A stretch of DNA of 64,000 nucleotides from Hirundichthys speculiger (GCA_018398805.1 JAGFBZ010001127.1:29842-93841), one strand, 5' to 3'; positions 32,292 through 44,405 are shown, counted from the first letter of the stretch. Translations and numbers: made by a program. The notes: generated from the letters alone by a model not told the origin.

Positions 32292-33002
32292 CTATGGATA
32301 TAAACACAATGGTCATAAAAATTACTACCTTATGCCCAAAAACTGCAGCAGAAACAAACAGAACTGTTGTGAGTTTAAAGTACAGGTATATCCAGACAGA
32401 GCCGGTTCAGACCTCTATGGGGCCCTAGGCAAAATTCTGCAAAGGGGCCCTCCTCACTAAATTCAACAGCCACACCTGACACCGCAGTGCTTCCACTGAT
32501 CCCCCCTTTAAACATATTGCACTGTCGCCATGACGCCACCTGTTGGTTTAACTAAGAATAAAATCTGAACAAATTAGAACAAATCAAATCAAATTTAATG
32601 TTTTAAACAAACTATCTAAGTAATCTAAACAGTCAAAGTAACAGCGTGTATACACACAAGGGCACAAAGAGTGAAGGTTAATAGATAGATGGACACATTT
32701 ACACATCACATATAGTCATAATAGAAAAGGATGTGTATTGACACAAGTTACATAGTTATGAAATAACACATTTTAAAATAACTCACCATTAAAAGTGTCC
32801 CTTTCTACACTTACTTTTTGGCTACAAAATCATCAAATATAGACAAGACAAGGCAACTATTAATTCAGCTCCATCAAATTGGCTGCACTTAAATAAAGGT
32901 AATTGTTTATATTATGTACTATAATTCTGATTCATTTAGCACTGTTTATGCATTTATATTTGCCTGTGTACTATCCAAGCAAATAACATTTATTCTTAAG
33001 AT

Positions 33003-33110
33003 AAGATAAGATAGAACTTATTAGACTTTATTGATCCCACACCGGGGAAATTCACGTGTCACAGCAGCTCAAGCAGAACAGATAGAAAGTAGAGTGACAG
33101 CAGGGTAATT
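33003..33110. repeat. dispersed repeat (TTTATTGATCCCAC type), nested
   Basis: GACTTTATTGATCCCACACC followed by GGGGAAATTCA, also seen near 51870-51900 (TCCTTTATTGATCCCACAAC). Common in fish genomes; no coding content. Confidence 0.6.
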
Positions 33111-33652
33111 ATAAAAATAAGCTAAAATAAAATAGAATATAAAATGTGTATATAGCTCTCTCAGAATTTAACTATTACAATAGCGAAATACAAAATGTTA
33201 AGTACTAGAATAAGCAGGGCTATATACACATGACTATTTACAATATATACACCTTTCACCCATAGATATATATGAAAGTGGAATGGAGGTATGGACATAC
33301 GCATTGTTATATGAATGGCTGTGCAGATTGTAAGAGAACACACATGGTGTGTAGCATTAAAAATATTAAGCAGCTTCGTCAATATTCCATTACTCTACAT
33401 GTATGTAGTATAATGTTTGCCTAATTGCAGTTGTAACTACAATACTGACACACACCCAAATACATACAAATGCCCGCGACAGCGTGCACATACATAGCAA
33501 GCATCAGGCACGCTCAAAATTTCATGCGTAATTTTCTAGTTGCAGTTGTAACTACGCTACAACTTATAATAGAAGCCAGCCAGAGGCACACAGAGACTGG
33601 GGGCTCACTGGGGGGCCAACCGCCCTGTAATGTAGGTCAAACACGGACTAGT

Positions 33653-33683
33653 CCCCCCCCCCTCCCCCCCCCCCCCCCCCCCA
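33653..33683. repeat. poly-C tract
   Basis: Nearly uninterrupted run of C with one T near 33663. Lies inside the hAT element. Prone to slippage and sequencing error. Confidence 0.9.
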
Positions 33684-33966
33684 GAGAGGGAAGTTACTGA
33701 CTGCTGCTGCTCCCTAACTTCACTGTCATGCTGTTTCTTTTTCCTCTTTTCATATCCCGAGGGAAAACTGCGCTTCATCATGGCCTGTTTAATCCCTTCA
33801 CGCGCTACAATCCGGGGAGACACACACGCGCTGCAGACGGTCACGTCGTCAGTTTTTTTTTTCTCCCCGCATCAACGTTGCCGAGGTAACGGGGCCCCCA
33901 TTGGTTTGCGAGGCCCTACGCAAACTGCGTAGTGTGCGTATTGGGTGAACCGGTACTGTATCCAGA

Positions 33967-34508
33967 TGAAGATTACCTACAGCTGCTGGTTGTCTGAAAA
34001 TGTAATATTTGTGTTCCTATAATGAAGGTAGAAGGTAAATTCAGTCAAGAAAAACAGACAAAAAGGTTACCTAAGATAAATGGATGAATTAAATTAATCA
34101 GAATTGTCTGCTGTAATAACCTACTTTCTAATTAACAATGTGAATTTAAGGTCAAAAAAAGGTTTTTTTTTCCCAGATTAAAAATCTGTAGGAAAACCTA
34201 TCTAATCAATTTGTTGCTTTCAGTAATAAGTTAAAACTGTATTACGTTTCTTTCTGACAAATCAACTGACTCAGTTCTAAGATTTGGGCAAATTTGTTTA
34301 ATTTACCTTTGTTCTGACTGTAAAACTGAACATGCTGTGACTTTCTATTTTTAATGTATTTACTGTGAGGTAAGATTATTTGCTGTTATTTAAAAAGTAA
34401 TAAGTAATGTTAATTAAAGTAAAAAAAAAATTGACAGGAATTGGGGTTAGAAGTTGTATTTTGGTTAAGTTTAGTTGAGCTGGACACTGAACCTACAGAA
34501 GCAGATGG
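33967..34508. other. intron-like sequence upstream of GVIN copy 2
   Basis: The first ~90 bp are homologous to sequence before copy 1. The rest is AT-rich and unremarkable. Confidence 0.4.
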
Positions 34509-34516
34509 TCATCAAG

Positions 34517-35770
34517 CAGGGATGGACTGGGACTAAAAAACGGCCCTGGACTTTCCCCCGTAGGTAGGCCCACAAAAACCGGAGTGGGTGGGGGGTGGGG
34601 GGTGGAATATATTGTCATTGTCATGACAACACCCACACATATGAAATATTTATAATTGTTTATTCGAGAATACTAATATTGAAGAATGACTAAACATCAC
34701 AAAACAAATCCAACATTCAAAACAAAAATGAACATAAACATTGTCTTTTATTCTGCTATTTTACAGTTACTTATATGCTTGCATTTTAAACAGAAAAAAA
34801 ACTTTATCTATGTCACATATGCTTGATTATCAATTGTTTATTAGCATTAGTTGGAATGACAGCCATTAAACCTGAACTTATATCTCCAAAATTCTAACGC
34901 TTTGGATAAACATTATTTGATACGGAGGCTAGAGACAAGAAGAATAAAACAGATTTGGTTTTCATGAATCTCATTACATTTTTAGCCTTTTAGGTCTATT
35001 CTGTGTCAGAATTAACCTGCTTGACACATTTTATAGTTTTAATATTATGCTAGGGTGACTCACAAACCCAAAAAGAGGACACCTTACCAGCCTCTTGTTG
35101 ATACTGCAAAAATACTCAGATAGTAAAAGAAGACAATGTAAACAATACATTTATTTAAAACATCCCTTTTCTGTTTATAATGAACATTTTCTGATATGTA
35201 AACATAAATAATGCCTCATAACCAGTGACATGTGATGAGATTCATGGCTGGTGAGGCACTGACTCCATCAGAATCAGATTTACACATTTATGAACCCAAC
35301 AGAGTAGATTAGTCCCCATCTGGTCAGCAGTAGTTAACAGGTTATGTTTTATATGTCATATCAGCATCTTTTTAAATTATTTTCTAGTGGCCTTTATTGG
35401 ATGAGAGAAAGCAATGACTAAAAAAGGAACACAACAACATATTACAACACTGGAGATTGAACCCTCAAACCACGAGATTAGAGTCCTCCCACTTAACCAC
35501 TAGCTTGCAAATACTATTGTAGGACCCCGACATTATACTGATTTTTAAAGTAATTGCTCATGCAGTGCTGCTGTGATTAGTTAGGGTATCATTCAACCAA
35601 TAATCCTTCAAACAACATTGGTAGCCTATTCCACAGACATTACACCATCACGCACCACGAAATAGAAGACAAAGATAAATAGTGCCAAAATGGAAAAACA
35701 CTTCTCCCCCTGGTAGACCGGACGGCCGTTCTGGACTTTTCCAGAATGTAAAGATTACAGTCAGCCCCTG
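34517..35770. mobile_element. hAT element, 1,254 bp, non-autonomous
   Basis: Perfect 8-bp duplication TCATCAAG (34509-34516, 35771-35778). Left end CAGGGATGGACTGGGA; right end is the complement of CAGGGGCTGACTG. No transposase ORF recognised. Confidence 0.85.
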
Positions 35771-35778
35771 TCATCAAG

Positions 35779-36300
35779 GTTTGACTGTAGAATGACTGTG
35801 TTTGTAGCAGAATCACAAAAACAAGATCAGCTTAATTTATACTTTTAGTTAGCTCAGCTTTAAATATTAAACCATATGGTCTTCAGTTTCAGAAACAGTT
35901 TCAGCTTTGGCAGGACCTTCAACATCCTCAGATGATCTTCCTGAGAGAATGAAACAAGGTAAGATCATGAAGTAGCAACTTAAAGTTGTTTTCAAATAGT
36001 ATTTTTAGCAGTTCAAACTAAAATTAACTTTAAAAAGTGACTATCCTTGTGCATTTTATGTCATAGGTTAAAGGTCTGTTCCTGTAACAGACCACTAGCA
36101 TCATCTGACAGAATATAATGGTACTGGAGAGAGCAGGAAAAGTGAAAGTACTGAGAAAGAGGTTGTTTGTTGTTTTTTGTTTTACCCTTGTTGATCACTG
36201 GATTATACGGAGCCCTGGAGGGGACATGAAGGAAAAAAAAAAATAGGAAAAAAAAAAATTTTTTTGAGAAAATGTAGGAATTTTTTTTTTTCTCGAGTTT
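35779..36300. other. no confirmed gene; one possible minus-strand exon
   Basis: At 35940 downward, after a good acceptor (TTCATTCTCTCAG), the minus strand reads RSSEDVEGPAKAETVSETE, an acidic stretch that could be a small exon of the GVIN copy 2 gene. There is no convincing donor after it (a stop follows HMV), so I leave it unconfirmed. Poly-A and poly-T runs fill 36225-36295. Confidence 0.25.
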
Positions 36301-36322
36301 CAAACTCGAGATCTCGAGTTTG
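36301..36322. repeat. perfect 22-bp palindrome
   Basis: CAAACTCGAGATCTCGAGTT plus TG reads the same on both strands. A further CTCGAGTTT lies just left (36292-36300), making a cluster of CTCGAG sites. Confidence 0.95.
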
Positions 36323-36840
36323 ATTTGCAATGCAGTTGAGTTGTGAAATGCGTGCGCTCGGCTGCTCGAAGGAACGGCTGCCGGAGAGAGAAGGAGAGTC
36401 TACCGCCCCGGGGGGCTGCGTAGACGGAGCTGGCAGAGTCCAGACTAGTGAGGTGGTTTGGACCGCGGCAGAGAGGGGGGTGAGACCCTCTCTGGCGCAG
36501 GAGCCTCGGAGGAGGACCGGCAGACGCCTCCCGGACTCCCCATCTGACTTCCCCGCACCCCTCCGCTCCAACCCCCGCCTCTGCAGCAGAGACGGAGATG
36601 GAGAGATGGAGAGAGCCGGAGGTGAGAAGGAGGGAGAGAGCCAGTCCTGCCCCCTCAGCGAGAGAGGCCGCTGGGGCAGAATTACAAAGTGCATGTCAGT
36701 GTTCAATATGCCTGCTTGGTTAGGAATCTTGGTTAGGAAACTTGCGGAAGGATCATTAACAGTTGAGACGGTTCTGGTCCACTTAAGTAAAGTTAGAAAG
36801 ACATTCACAGATTCGGCTTTCCGGGATCAATAAGTCTGAA
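36323..36840. other. GC-rich patch, low-confidence ORFs on both strands
   Basis: Both strands stay open for 160-200 codons (plus 36330-36833, minus 36203-36808), which is what GC-rich, stop-poor DNA does by chance. The peptides are low-complexity (Arg/Gly/Pro/Glu) and match no family I know. Possibly a CpG-rich element or a repeat leader; I do not call a gene. Confidence 0.35.
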
Positions 36841-37054
36841 GCCACACATTGTCAAAACACAAATGATGCCTCTATCACATCTTGATAGCATAGACTACCA
36901 GCTACAAGGACAAAAATCCCCGATTTATACAAAAATAAGCAGTTCTGCGAGCTCGATGTAAAATATTGACGAAAATGCACAGCCCGCAGCCGTGCCAGTG
37001 CCCAGGGACCGTCTGTAAATTGCAACAAAAGAAAAACACGCTGGACACAAAAAT

Positions 37055-37450
37055 CAATAACTCCACTGTCGTACAGTATACAGACGCCAAAACTTACTCC
37101 ATCCATCAGAGTTCCCCTTATGGTCATACTACAACAAATATTATGTATCAAAAAGATTTGGCATAATTTTGGTGATTTTTTTAAATTATTATTCATCATT
37201 AATAACTTATATGATGATCAATAACTTCACTGTTTTACACTGCAGACACTCCAAACTCACTACATACTTCAGCAGTCTCCTTATGGTCATACTAAAAACA
37301 GCTGTTTTGAACAAAAAAGGATTGGTATAATTTTGGTGTTTTTTTTTTAATTATTATTAATCATTAATAACTGATATAATGATCAATAACTCCACTGTTT
37401 TACACTATAGATACTCCAAACTCACTACACACTTCAAGAGTCCTCCTCAT
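37055..37450. repeat. tandem repeat, period about 164 bp, 2.4 copies
   Basis: CAATAACTCCACTGT-type starts occur at 37055, 37219 and 37384, each followed by a CTCCAAACTCACTAC-like word and then CTTATGGTCATACTA (first two copies). Units differ by point changes and small indels. Each carries the word ATAATTTTGGTG in the same phase. Confidence 0.85.
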
Positions 37451-37484
37451 TAGAATACACTCAAATTATACTCTAATTGTGTTC

Positions 37485-37830
37485 TGGTGATGCAGTCAAT
37501 TCGGTTGTTAAACAAAGCACTGACAACTGACGGAGGTGCAAAACGGAGTTTCATTCTCCAAGTCCGCATGCAAATTCAGAGAGGTCATTACAGAATGCTG
37601 GATGGTTCAGAATGACTAAGTCTCAGTAGGAAACAGTTGCCTTTAAACATCACATGAAAACAGCAGGACCTTGGATACGTTCTCTAGATGTCTACACGTC
37701 AAAACTTAGCAGACTTGTTGGAGCCAGAACGATAACAAAACTGTGGCCTTCGAACACACAGGAATCGAGACCAGAAGTCATGGACTCATGACACAGCACT
37801 TTAGCTCAAAATGCAATTTCTGACATAACA
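37485..37830. repeat. dispersed repeat R, uninterrupted copy
   Basis: Same family as 6414-6560 plus 7407-7640, without the hAT insertion seen there. It gives the empty-site state for that insertion. LTR-like in length, but no partner was seen. Confidence 0.65.
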
Positions 37831-38283
37831 TCAGCACTGTAGCTGAATTTACTTTGCTGAAGTTAAATGTACATCACAGTAGTTTACATTAATCCACATC
37901 ATGTTTTAACCTTAAATATGTTTCTGTTAGAATAATTGTATAGAACATTTTCACATAGCAATCATTTGAAACTTAAAGGTCAATGATCATGAGAGATCAA
38001 GTCCACATTAGGAACCAATCACAGAAACACATCTGACAACACTACGCAGTCTAAACAGTACTTTATCTTTGTTCAGTACTTCTAAACCAATGTAATTTCT
38101 CCTTGGTTTGTCCAGGTTTATGTCATGATCCTCCACCACACCTCATCTTAATTCCAGTTCAGTGAAGCTCAAACTCCAACATTAAACTAAAGTTGGAGAC
38201 AAAATCTTCAAACTCTGTGTTGGAAAGTTAACATGATTCTATCAGACCATTTTCACATTGTATGTGTTCTTGGGCCGTTAATA
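37831..38283. other. no gene recognised
   Basis: AT-rich spacer without supported features. Confidence 0.35.
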
Positions 38284-38548
38284 CAGAGCTTTGCTAAAGT
38301 ATTTGGCCCCCTTGAACTTTTCAATCTTTTCCCACATTTCAGGCTTCAAACGTAAAGATATAAAATTCTGTTTTTTATTTGTTAAAATAGTTTAAAATAT
38401 CACATAAATTTAATTCCAATTCACGATTGTGTTCCACTTGTTGATTCTTGACAAAAAAATTAAAATTTTATATCTTAATGTTTGAAGCCTGAAATGTGGG
38501 AAAAGGTTGAAAAGTTCAAAGGGGTCAAATACTTTCACAAGGCACCTG
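38284..38548. mobile_element. foldback MITE, Tc1/mariner-like style
   Basis: The two halves are long inverted repeats of each other: CTAAAGTATTTGGCCCCCTT, GAACTTTTCAA, CCCACATTTCAGGCTTCAAA on the left, and the complementary words on the right at 38480-38545, around a central AT-rich loop. A TA precedes the left end; none is clear on the right. No ORF. Confidence 0.75.
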
Positions 38549-39939
38549 GACTTGGACTTTACTCATGGTTCCATACAATATTCACAAACACAAACTGTTT
38601 ACAGCACTAAGTTATTAAAGTGAAAACAACCAACTCTGTTACATTCAGGTTACCTGTCTGAAATATGTTTTTATAATTTTTCTATACCACTACTGTCATT
38701 ATACAATCTTCAACTGCTTCATATATATATATATATTTTTTTTTTTTTTACCTTTTTTTGGCACTAAATATGTAAATGACGCGTTCACTGGCTCTGCAGT
38801 TTCTCCAACATCATCTGTCTTTCTCTCACCGCTGCAGCCATCTCATGTTTCTCTGAAAGTCATGTGACTGCAGTAAAAGCTTCATTCAAGAACAGTAGGA
38901 GGATCTCTGCTTTACTTCTTTCTTTCCCTATTGTTGCCATGGTAAATCATGATCTGAATCCTGAACTCTTCAAACTGTTCACTTCTATATAGATGTTTTA
39001 AGGACTTTGGAAATTAAAGGGAGATTGGATATAGGAATATAATTATCCAGCATTTCCAGATAATAACAATAAATTCAGAATATTGGTGGGGACACGTCCC
39101 TGGCTGCTGCTGCAGATGTTTCTCCTGATGGAAGGATCAACTGAATTAACAAAGCCTTCTGGATGGAAGGTGGAACGGTTTCAATAACAAAGAAAAAGAA
39201 GTCCAGCTACTTTGATTCAAATCTTGAGCGTCATCATGACCAGAATGTCGACACCAGCATGTAGCTCAATAAAATCAGTTGTTTTTTCTTCTGGGAGGGA
39301 AAGAGTCAAAGTAACTGTATCTGGTTTTTCCACAGAACTAATGACTGAGTCCCCGTCTGTTAAAATCTGAACATCTATATTTAGCTTGTCTTGATAAACA
39401 ACACGCTTTGAAAAGAGTTTATGACCAGTCATAATGAGCTGAGTGACAAACCAGCTGGTCTGCTGCTGCACGCAGGGAGACACAGAGTCAGCAGCAGAGG
39501 GTCTGGAGGAGGTCTACCTGGTGGAGGTTTGGAAGCAGAAGAGGGAGAAGAAGAGAGGACGGCATGGACGGGGGACCCCCTGAGTCCAGACGGACCCGGA
39601 TCAGCAGGAACTTCAGGATCCATGTCAGCAGACCGGGTATTGATCAGGTCCAGACACGACAGTCGAGAACATCAACCGTCCGCGTTTGTAGAAACTCCTC
39701 TCAGCTGTTCTGGATCACAGTTCAGTCTTCAGCAGCCTCTGAAGAAATTAAATTTAAAAAAGCAAATCTGATTTAAAATGGCGTTAAACACTAAAATATT
39801 CATATTTTTCACACAAACATTGTTCAACTTACAGAGACACAAATAATATAATAATGTAAATAATATTTATTAATAAAAGCAATCTTTATACAACTTTTCT
39901 CGAAGATAAAAAAAACAGATAAAAATAATCAGGTGAAAG
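38549..39939. other. no confirmed gene; one unrecognised minus-strand ORF
   Basis: At 39217-39483 on the minus strand an 88-codon frame reads well in composition: SKRVVYQDKLNIDVQILTDG then VISSVEKPDTVTLTLSLPEE. It is preceded by a different-looking Cys/Gln stretch, so only residues 20-88 may be coding (a possible exon). I do not recognise the family. The opposite strand (39421-39771) is open by chance. Confidence 0.3.
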
Positions 39940-40230
39940 GCAGGGGTCCACCTGGACAGGTCACCAGTCCATCACAGGGCCACATATAGACAAACAACCA
40001 CACACACTCACAATCACTCCTACGGGCAATTTAGAACAACCAATTAACCTAACATGCATGTCTTTGGACTGTGGGAGGAAGCTGGAGAACCTGGAGGAAA
40101 CCCACGCAAGCACAGGGAGAACATGGAAACTCCACACAGAAAGACCCCTGCTGAGATTTGAACCAGGACCCTTTTTGCTGTGAGTGAACAGCAATGCTGA
40201 CCACCAAGACACAGTGTTGCCCAAGATGAA
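39940..40230 (-). repeat. dispersed vertebrate/fish repeat (CATGTCTTTGGACTGTGGGA)
   Basis: Contains CACAATCACTCCTACGGGCA, AATTAACCTAACATGCATGT, CTTTGGACTGTGGGAGG and AACCCACGCAAGCACAGGGA. This text recurs very widely in fish genomes as an interspersed repeat. Open frames through it are not genes. Confidence 0.7.
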
Positions 40231-41392
40231 ACTAAATAAAGAAAAAAACACATACCTTATGAGATATCTTTCACACTGAAGATGTGTTGTTTCCGACCAA
40301 GAAGTTCACATGAGTTCACATCAGAGTCTGTCCTCAGCTGTGAGTGCAGAATGGAAGAAAAATACAACCCTTTTATAGTCCTCCTCCTGTTTATCCCTTC
40401 AACCTGAAGAGAGAAAAAAAAATCACTTTTACTTTCATTTCCACAAAGAAATAGAGGTGGGTGACTTATTACAGTTCCACAAAGCTGAACTGTTGAACTA
40501 TTTACAGACAAAAGTAACATTAAAATGTGGAGCATTTACCAATGTGATCTGGAGTTAAAATTGGAAACAAATATTAAAAAAAAACATTTCAATAATCGGG
40601 ACAAGGTGATGGTGATTCTACAACAATTTTCTGTAATAATTCTCCATCATAAATAGGTGTCAGCAGGCATTACTTTTGAAAAAATAATTTTTGATAAAAA
40701 AAAAAAAAAAGACTTTGCAAGTGCATATTGAAAAACACTAGAATAAAAGCTCAGGTTTCTGTATAGATTTTGGGTTCTTTAGTGACCTCTGTCCTTTTAC
40801 TTCCTTCAGTGTTTGGGAGAGATAAGAGGCATTTATCAGCAGTATTTTTGTTGTTCATATTAATTCTGTTTGCTGCATTTTCTTAATTAATTCTCTATGA
40901 TGTGTTTTGAGCTGTGCTAGAGGATCTAGATTTAAATCATGTATGAGGACAGGATCAGTCTTAATGTAGCTCCAGAACCAGCTCCATCTGATAACTGGGA
41001 CTCTCAAGGTTGACTTGCTGAGAAGGAGTCTGGTGTCTCCTACCTTTCTTGATTTTGGGATCAGCAAAAGCTTAATTTGCTGATCTTAACTTGGGGATCC
41101 AAATGCAGGACAGTGGGAAGGCAGTTTGGTGGGTGCCAGAACACTTCTTTCACTTTTATTCTTTGTACCTGTTGGATGTTAAAAGTATGCTGTTTTTACC
41201 AGGCCCCTGCTGTGGTGAAGAGTAAACTTGTGGCCAGACCAGTTTAAGGTTTCTGAATAAATTCCTTTAAAGGGAAAGTTGAGTGCAAAAAGGAAGAGAA
41301 AAACTTCCTGCTAGTCTTGAATAACACTTAGGTGTAATGAGAACAACTACAACTTAGAATAACGAGAATAATAATAATAATGTTTTTGTCAC
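40231..41392. other. no gene recognised
   Basis: A 70-codon minus-strand frame at 40855-41067 (with RVPVIRWSWFWSYIKTDPVL) has unusual Trp-rich composition and could be a transposon remnant. I cannot place it. Otherwise AT-rich. Confidence 0.3.
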
Positions 41393-41573
41393 GGTTTGCA
41401 GTGGACAGAAGGAGAACCAACAGCAGGAGTTCAAAAGGCAAAAAGGTTTATTAAACAAAAACACAAAATCCAAAATGCAACAGTCCAAATACGAAAAAAC
41501 ACAAACTTAAATTAAATCCCAGGGAGATGACCGAAGGAGAACATGCAGGACTGCAAACATGTAAACAGACTAA
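41393..41573. repeat. dispersed repeat, second copy of 2560-2780
   Basis: Matches 2578-2780 through GTTTGCAGTGGA, CAGCAGGAGTTCAAAAGGCA, the CAAAA-rich middle, and CAGGACTGCAAACAT. It abuts the 5' edge of the truncated LINE. Confidence 0.65.
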
Positions 41574-43130
41574 TTGACCTGGAGCTCTGCCTCTGTCACT
41601 ATCAGAGAGCAACTCTGCACATCAGGTGTCGAACTTCTGTCTGTGTCACTGCGCAAATTCTACTTGTCCCGTGAGTTCCCCCAGATTTTTATAACTGTTG
41701 TATATATACACCCAAAGGCGCATGCCTCTTCTGCCTCTCGCATCATATATGACGTCATACAGAGACTGCAGACTATATCACCAGAGGCCCCGAATTTCAT
41801 ATTGGGTGATTTTAATCATGTTTCACTGGAAAAGACCCTTACAAACTTTTTCCAATATGTCTTCTGTCCGACCAGACGTGGTAAGACCTTGGACTTGTGC
41901 TATGGGTCTAATAAAAATGCCTTTAAATCACTTCCTCTTCCCCCTCTGGGCTCTGCAGACCATAACTGTGTGTATCTCCTCCCAACCTATAAGACTGTTC
42001 TAAAGAGGAAGAAAATCCAAACCAGGGAGGTGAAAGTCTGGATGAATGACACCGTGCACTCACTGCAGGGATGCTTTGATTGTACAGACTGAGAAATGTT
42101 TAAGGAATCATGTGAGGACTTGGATGAACTAACTGATGTGGCCTGTTCATACTCAGCTTTCTGCAGAGACATGCTTATACCCACTAAGAGGGTCAAAATA
42201 TACCCCAATAATAAGCCATGGGTAAATAAATCGGTGAAGTCCTTTATAATGAAAAAGAAACTGTTATTTCAACAAGAAGAAGCATCAGATTTACACACAG
42301 CTAATAGAGAACTTAAAGTAAAGCTCTTAAAGGCAAAACAGAGCTATAAAGCCAAACTGGAGAACAAAAAATGGCTTCTAACAGCCTTGGTTCAGCCTGG
42401 TCCAGTATGAAGACCATTACCGGTCTTACACAAGAGAAAGCACTAATGTTACTTTAAATAGCTTTAACTCAAATATTGACCTTGCTAATGCTCTTAATTG
42501 CTTTTATAATCGTTTTGATATGTTTGATTTTAGCAATAAAATACAGACACTACAGCTTAAACTGCGTGACAATCAGCACCTCTCGGTATCACAAGAGGAT
42601 GTTGAAAAAGCTTTTTTTTGCACAAAGGTTAACAAAAGTCATGGACCAGATAACATCTGTGGTCAGCTACTTAAAAACTGTGCAAAAGAACTGAGTCCGG
42701 TTTTCCACAAGATTTTCAACAGATCTTTAGGAGCACAGCAGGTCCCCAGGATTTGGAAGGACGCTGTGGTTGTCCCGGTCCCTAAATCCAGCCGCCCCAC
42801 AACACTGAATGATTTTAGACCGGTGGCCTTGACTTCAATTATAAAAATCTTTGAAAAACTGGTCCGGCTGGAAATCTTGAAAAATACAGAGTGGATTGGA
42901 CCAACTGCAATTTGCCTACAGGCCTAAAAGAGGAGTGGAGGATGCCACACTCACCCTTCTTGATTTGCTTTTTAAACATCTCGAAGGAAGCAGGTGTCAT
43001 GCCCGGCTTTTATTCATTGATTTTTCCTCTGCTTTTAATACAATCCAGCCGCACATTTTAACGCAGAGGCTTTTAGAACATTTTAACTTGAGTACAAATC
43101 TTGTGGGCTGGATTTTAAACAGCGAGTCAG
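41574..43130 (+). pseudogene. LINE ORF2 (jockey-superfamily, L2/CR1/Rex1-like), truncated
   Basis: Plus strand. First an endonuclease C-terminal half: PQIFITVVYIHPKAHAS, FILGDFNHVSLEKTL, TRRGKTLDLCYGSNKNAF, and the catalytic PLGSADHNCVYLLPTY. A TGA at 42090-42092 replaces what is probably Trp. In the same frame follows a linker (LIPTKRVKIYPNNKPWVNKS) to 42410. After a frameshift, the RT begins at 42520: KSHGPDNICGQLLKNCA, VPRIWKDAVVVPVPKSSRP, LNDFRPVALTSIIKIFEKL. After another shift near 42895 comes LQFAYRPKRGVEDATLTLL and the first catalytic Asp in LLFIDFSSAFNTIQPH. It stops around 43110, before the YADD-type box. 5' and 3' truncated and dead. Confidence 0.85.
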
Positions 43131-43436
43131 AGTTAATGGGTTTTTATCTGACAAAATGTATTTTCAATAGGTCCAAAAGAGAAAACAAACATTTCAAGCC
43201 ATTTGTGCTTTGATTTATTCATAACACATCCAAAAAAAAGCCCTAAAAGACATATAGAGGAATGGGATTAGCACATGCAGGGAGCAGAGATTGTCTGCAT
43301 TGAAGATGAAAAACTGTCTACCTGTCATACAGCGGTACGGCTCATTGTATGCCCAAATCATGATGCTTCCACCGCCATCTTTGACTGGTGGGATGTTTGT
43401 CGGTGCTCAGCAGATGCAGATCAAGTGTTTTTGATC
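43131..43436. other. spacer between LINE and element A
   Basis: No gene; short AT-rich piece, then mixed text (possible further transposon scrap near 43340-43400 where GATGCTTCCACCGCCATC appears). Confidence 0.35.
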
Positions 43437-43608
43437 CTATGGGCCCTATCTAACACTTCCTGCTACCCAATACCCACTACCCACTACCTGCAAATCTCAG
43501 ATTTAGGAGCCTCTGCCAACCGCTAAAGCAATCTTCCGCTCCCAAAAGCTGCTACCCATTATGCCGACTCCCTTACTCACATTGTGGGCGCGGCAATGGG
43601 CGTGTCTC

Positions 43609-43732
43609 TTGCGCGTTCCACAAATTCGGTATCTTGCGGTACCTGTATCTCGCAGATTTTGGATTATTGGGTAGTGGGTGGTCTGACCACCCACTACCGA
43701 GTTTGCAGACACCGAGTTTGTGGAAAGCGCAA
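43609..43732. repeat. hairpin core of element A copy 2
   Basis: TTGCGCGTTCCACAAATTCG pairs with the CACCGAGTTTGTGG / AAAGCGCAA side. The inner stem GGTAGTGGGTGGTC pairs exactly with the complement segment ending GACCACCCACTACC. Same architecture as 21706-21844, with compensating differences in the inner stem. Confidence 0.85.
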
Positions 43733-44145
43733 CTGGCATGTCGGTGCGTAAAAGAGCGCGTCCAAATCGCGTCATTGCGCGTCCACCCAGTCACATGTGG
43801 ACTGCACAACCGGCTCTACCCTCTCGATTATGCATCACTGTATTACTTTCATACGTTATTATTCTCTTAAGGGCAGATGATGTCTGTACAGCTGTGGCAT
43901 GATCTCATTCAGATGTTTGCTGTGGAGGAAACGAGGAGATCACAGAACTCTGTTGTGGAGTTTCTTGTACTGTGCTCGTATCCCTCTGACCCTCTCCATG
44001 CGCTCAGAACACCTGAAATGCGCTCAGTGGTAGAAGGTAGATGTCATCATACCTGTTCCTCTGGCTCAATGCTCATCCAATGATCCGTTCTGCAGTATTT
44101 TAAAAAGCACCGCTTCCAGCGGCTATGCGTCTTGGCGCAGCTGTG

Positions 44146-44405
44146 CGTCTTTGCGCAGGGGATATGTTCAAGATAACTCAAAAAGTTATGGATGGATTTT
44201 GATGACATTTTCAGGAGTTGTCAGAAATGTGAAAAGGAAGAACTGATTTTATTTTGGGTGTGATCCGGAAGAAATCCTGGATTTTGGATCACTTTCAAAT
44301 TTTCGCTAACATTGCGCTGTTTAGTTGTTTCTTGAACCCTAAAGCAACCACAACTGTTGTGCTTGGCGGAGGTCTGCGCTCTCTAGTTGCTTTTCTAGTT
44401 AAGAA
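44146..44405 (+). repeat. dispersed repeat (GGCGGAGGTCTGCGCTC family), copy 1
   Basis: Shares TTTTCAGGAGTTGTCAGAAA, TGTGATCCGGAAGAAATCCT and the terminal TTGGCGGAGGTCTGCGCTC then CTTTTCTAGTT with 60970-61501. Nested in element A copy 2. Open frames through it are not genes. Confidence 0.8.

Larger units (their letters stand above)
32397..33958. mobile_element. hAT element, 1,562 bp, in the intron before GVIN copy 2
   Basis: Perfect 8-bp duplication TATCCAGA (32389-32396, 33959-33966). Termini CAGAGCCGGTTCA and complement of CAGTACCGGTTCA. No transposase ORF, so non-autonomous. It sits just upstream of the large exon, in sequence otherwise homologous to the copy 1 intron, so it inserted after the duplication. 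Confidence 0.9.

Noticed and set aside
36203..36833. Long overlapping ORFs on both strands in the GC-rich patch
   Set aside because: Low-complexity composition, no domain, and both strands open equally; chance in stop-poor DNA.
40044..40253. Minus-strand ORFs near 40 kb as a membrane protein
   Set aside because: They lie in a very common interspersed repeat, so the hydrophobic peptides are incidental.
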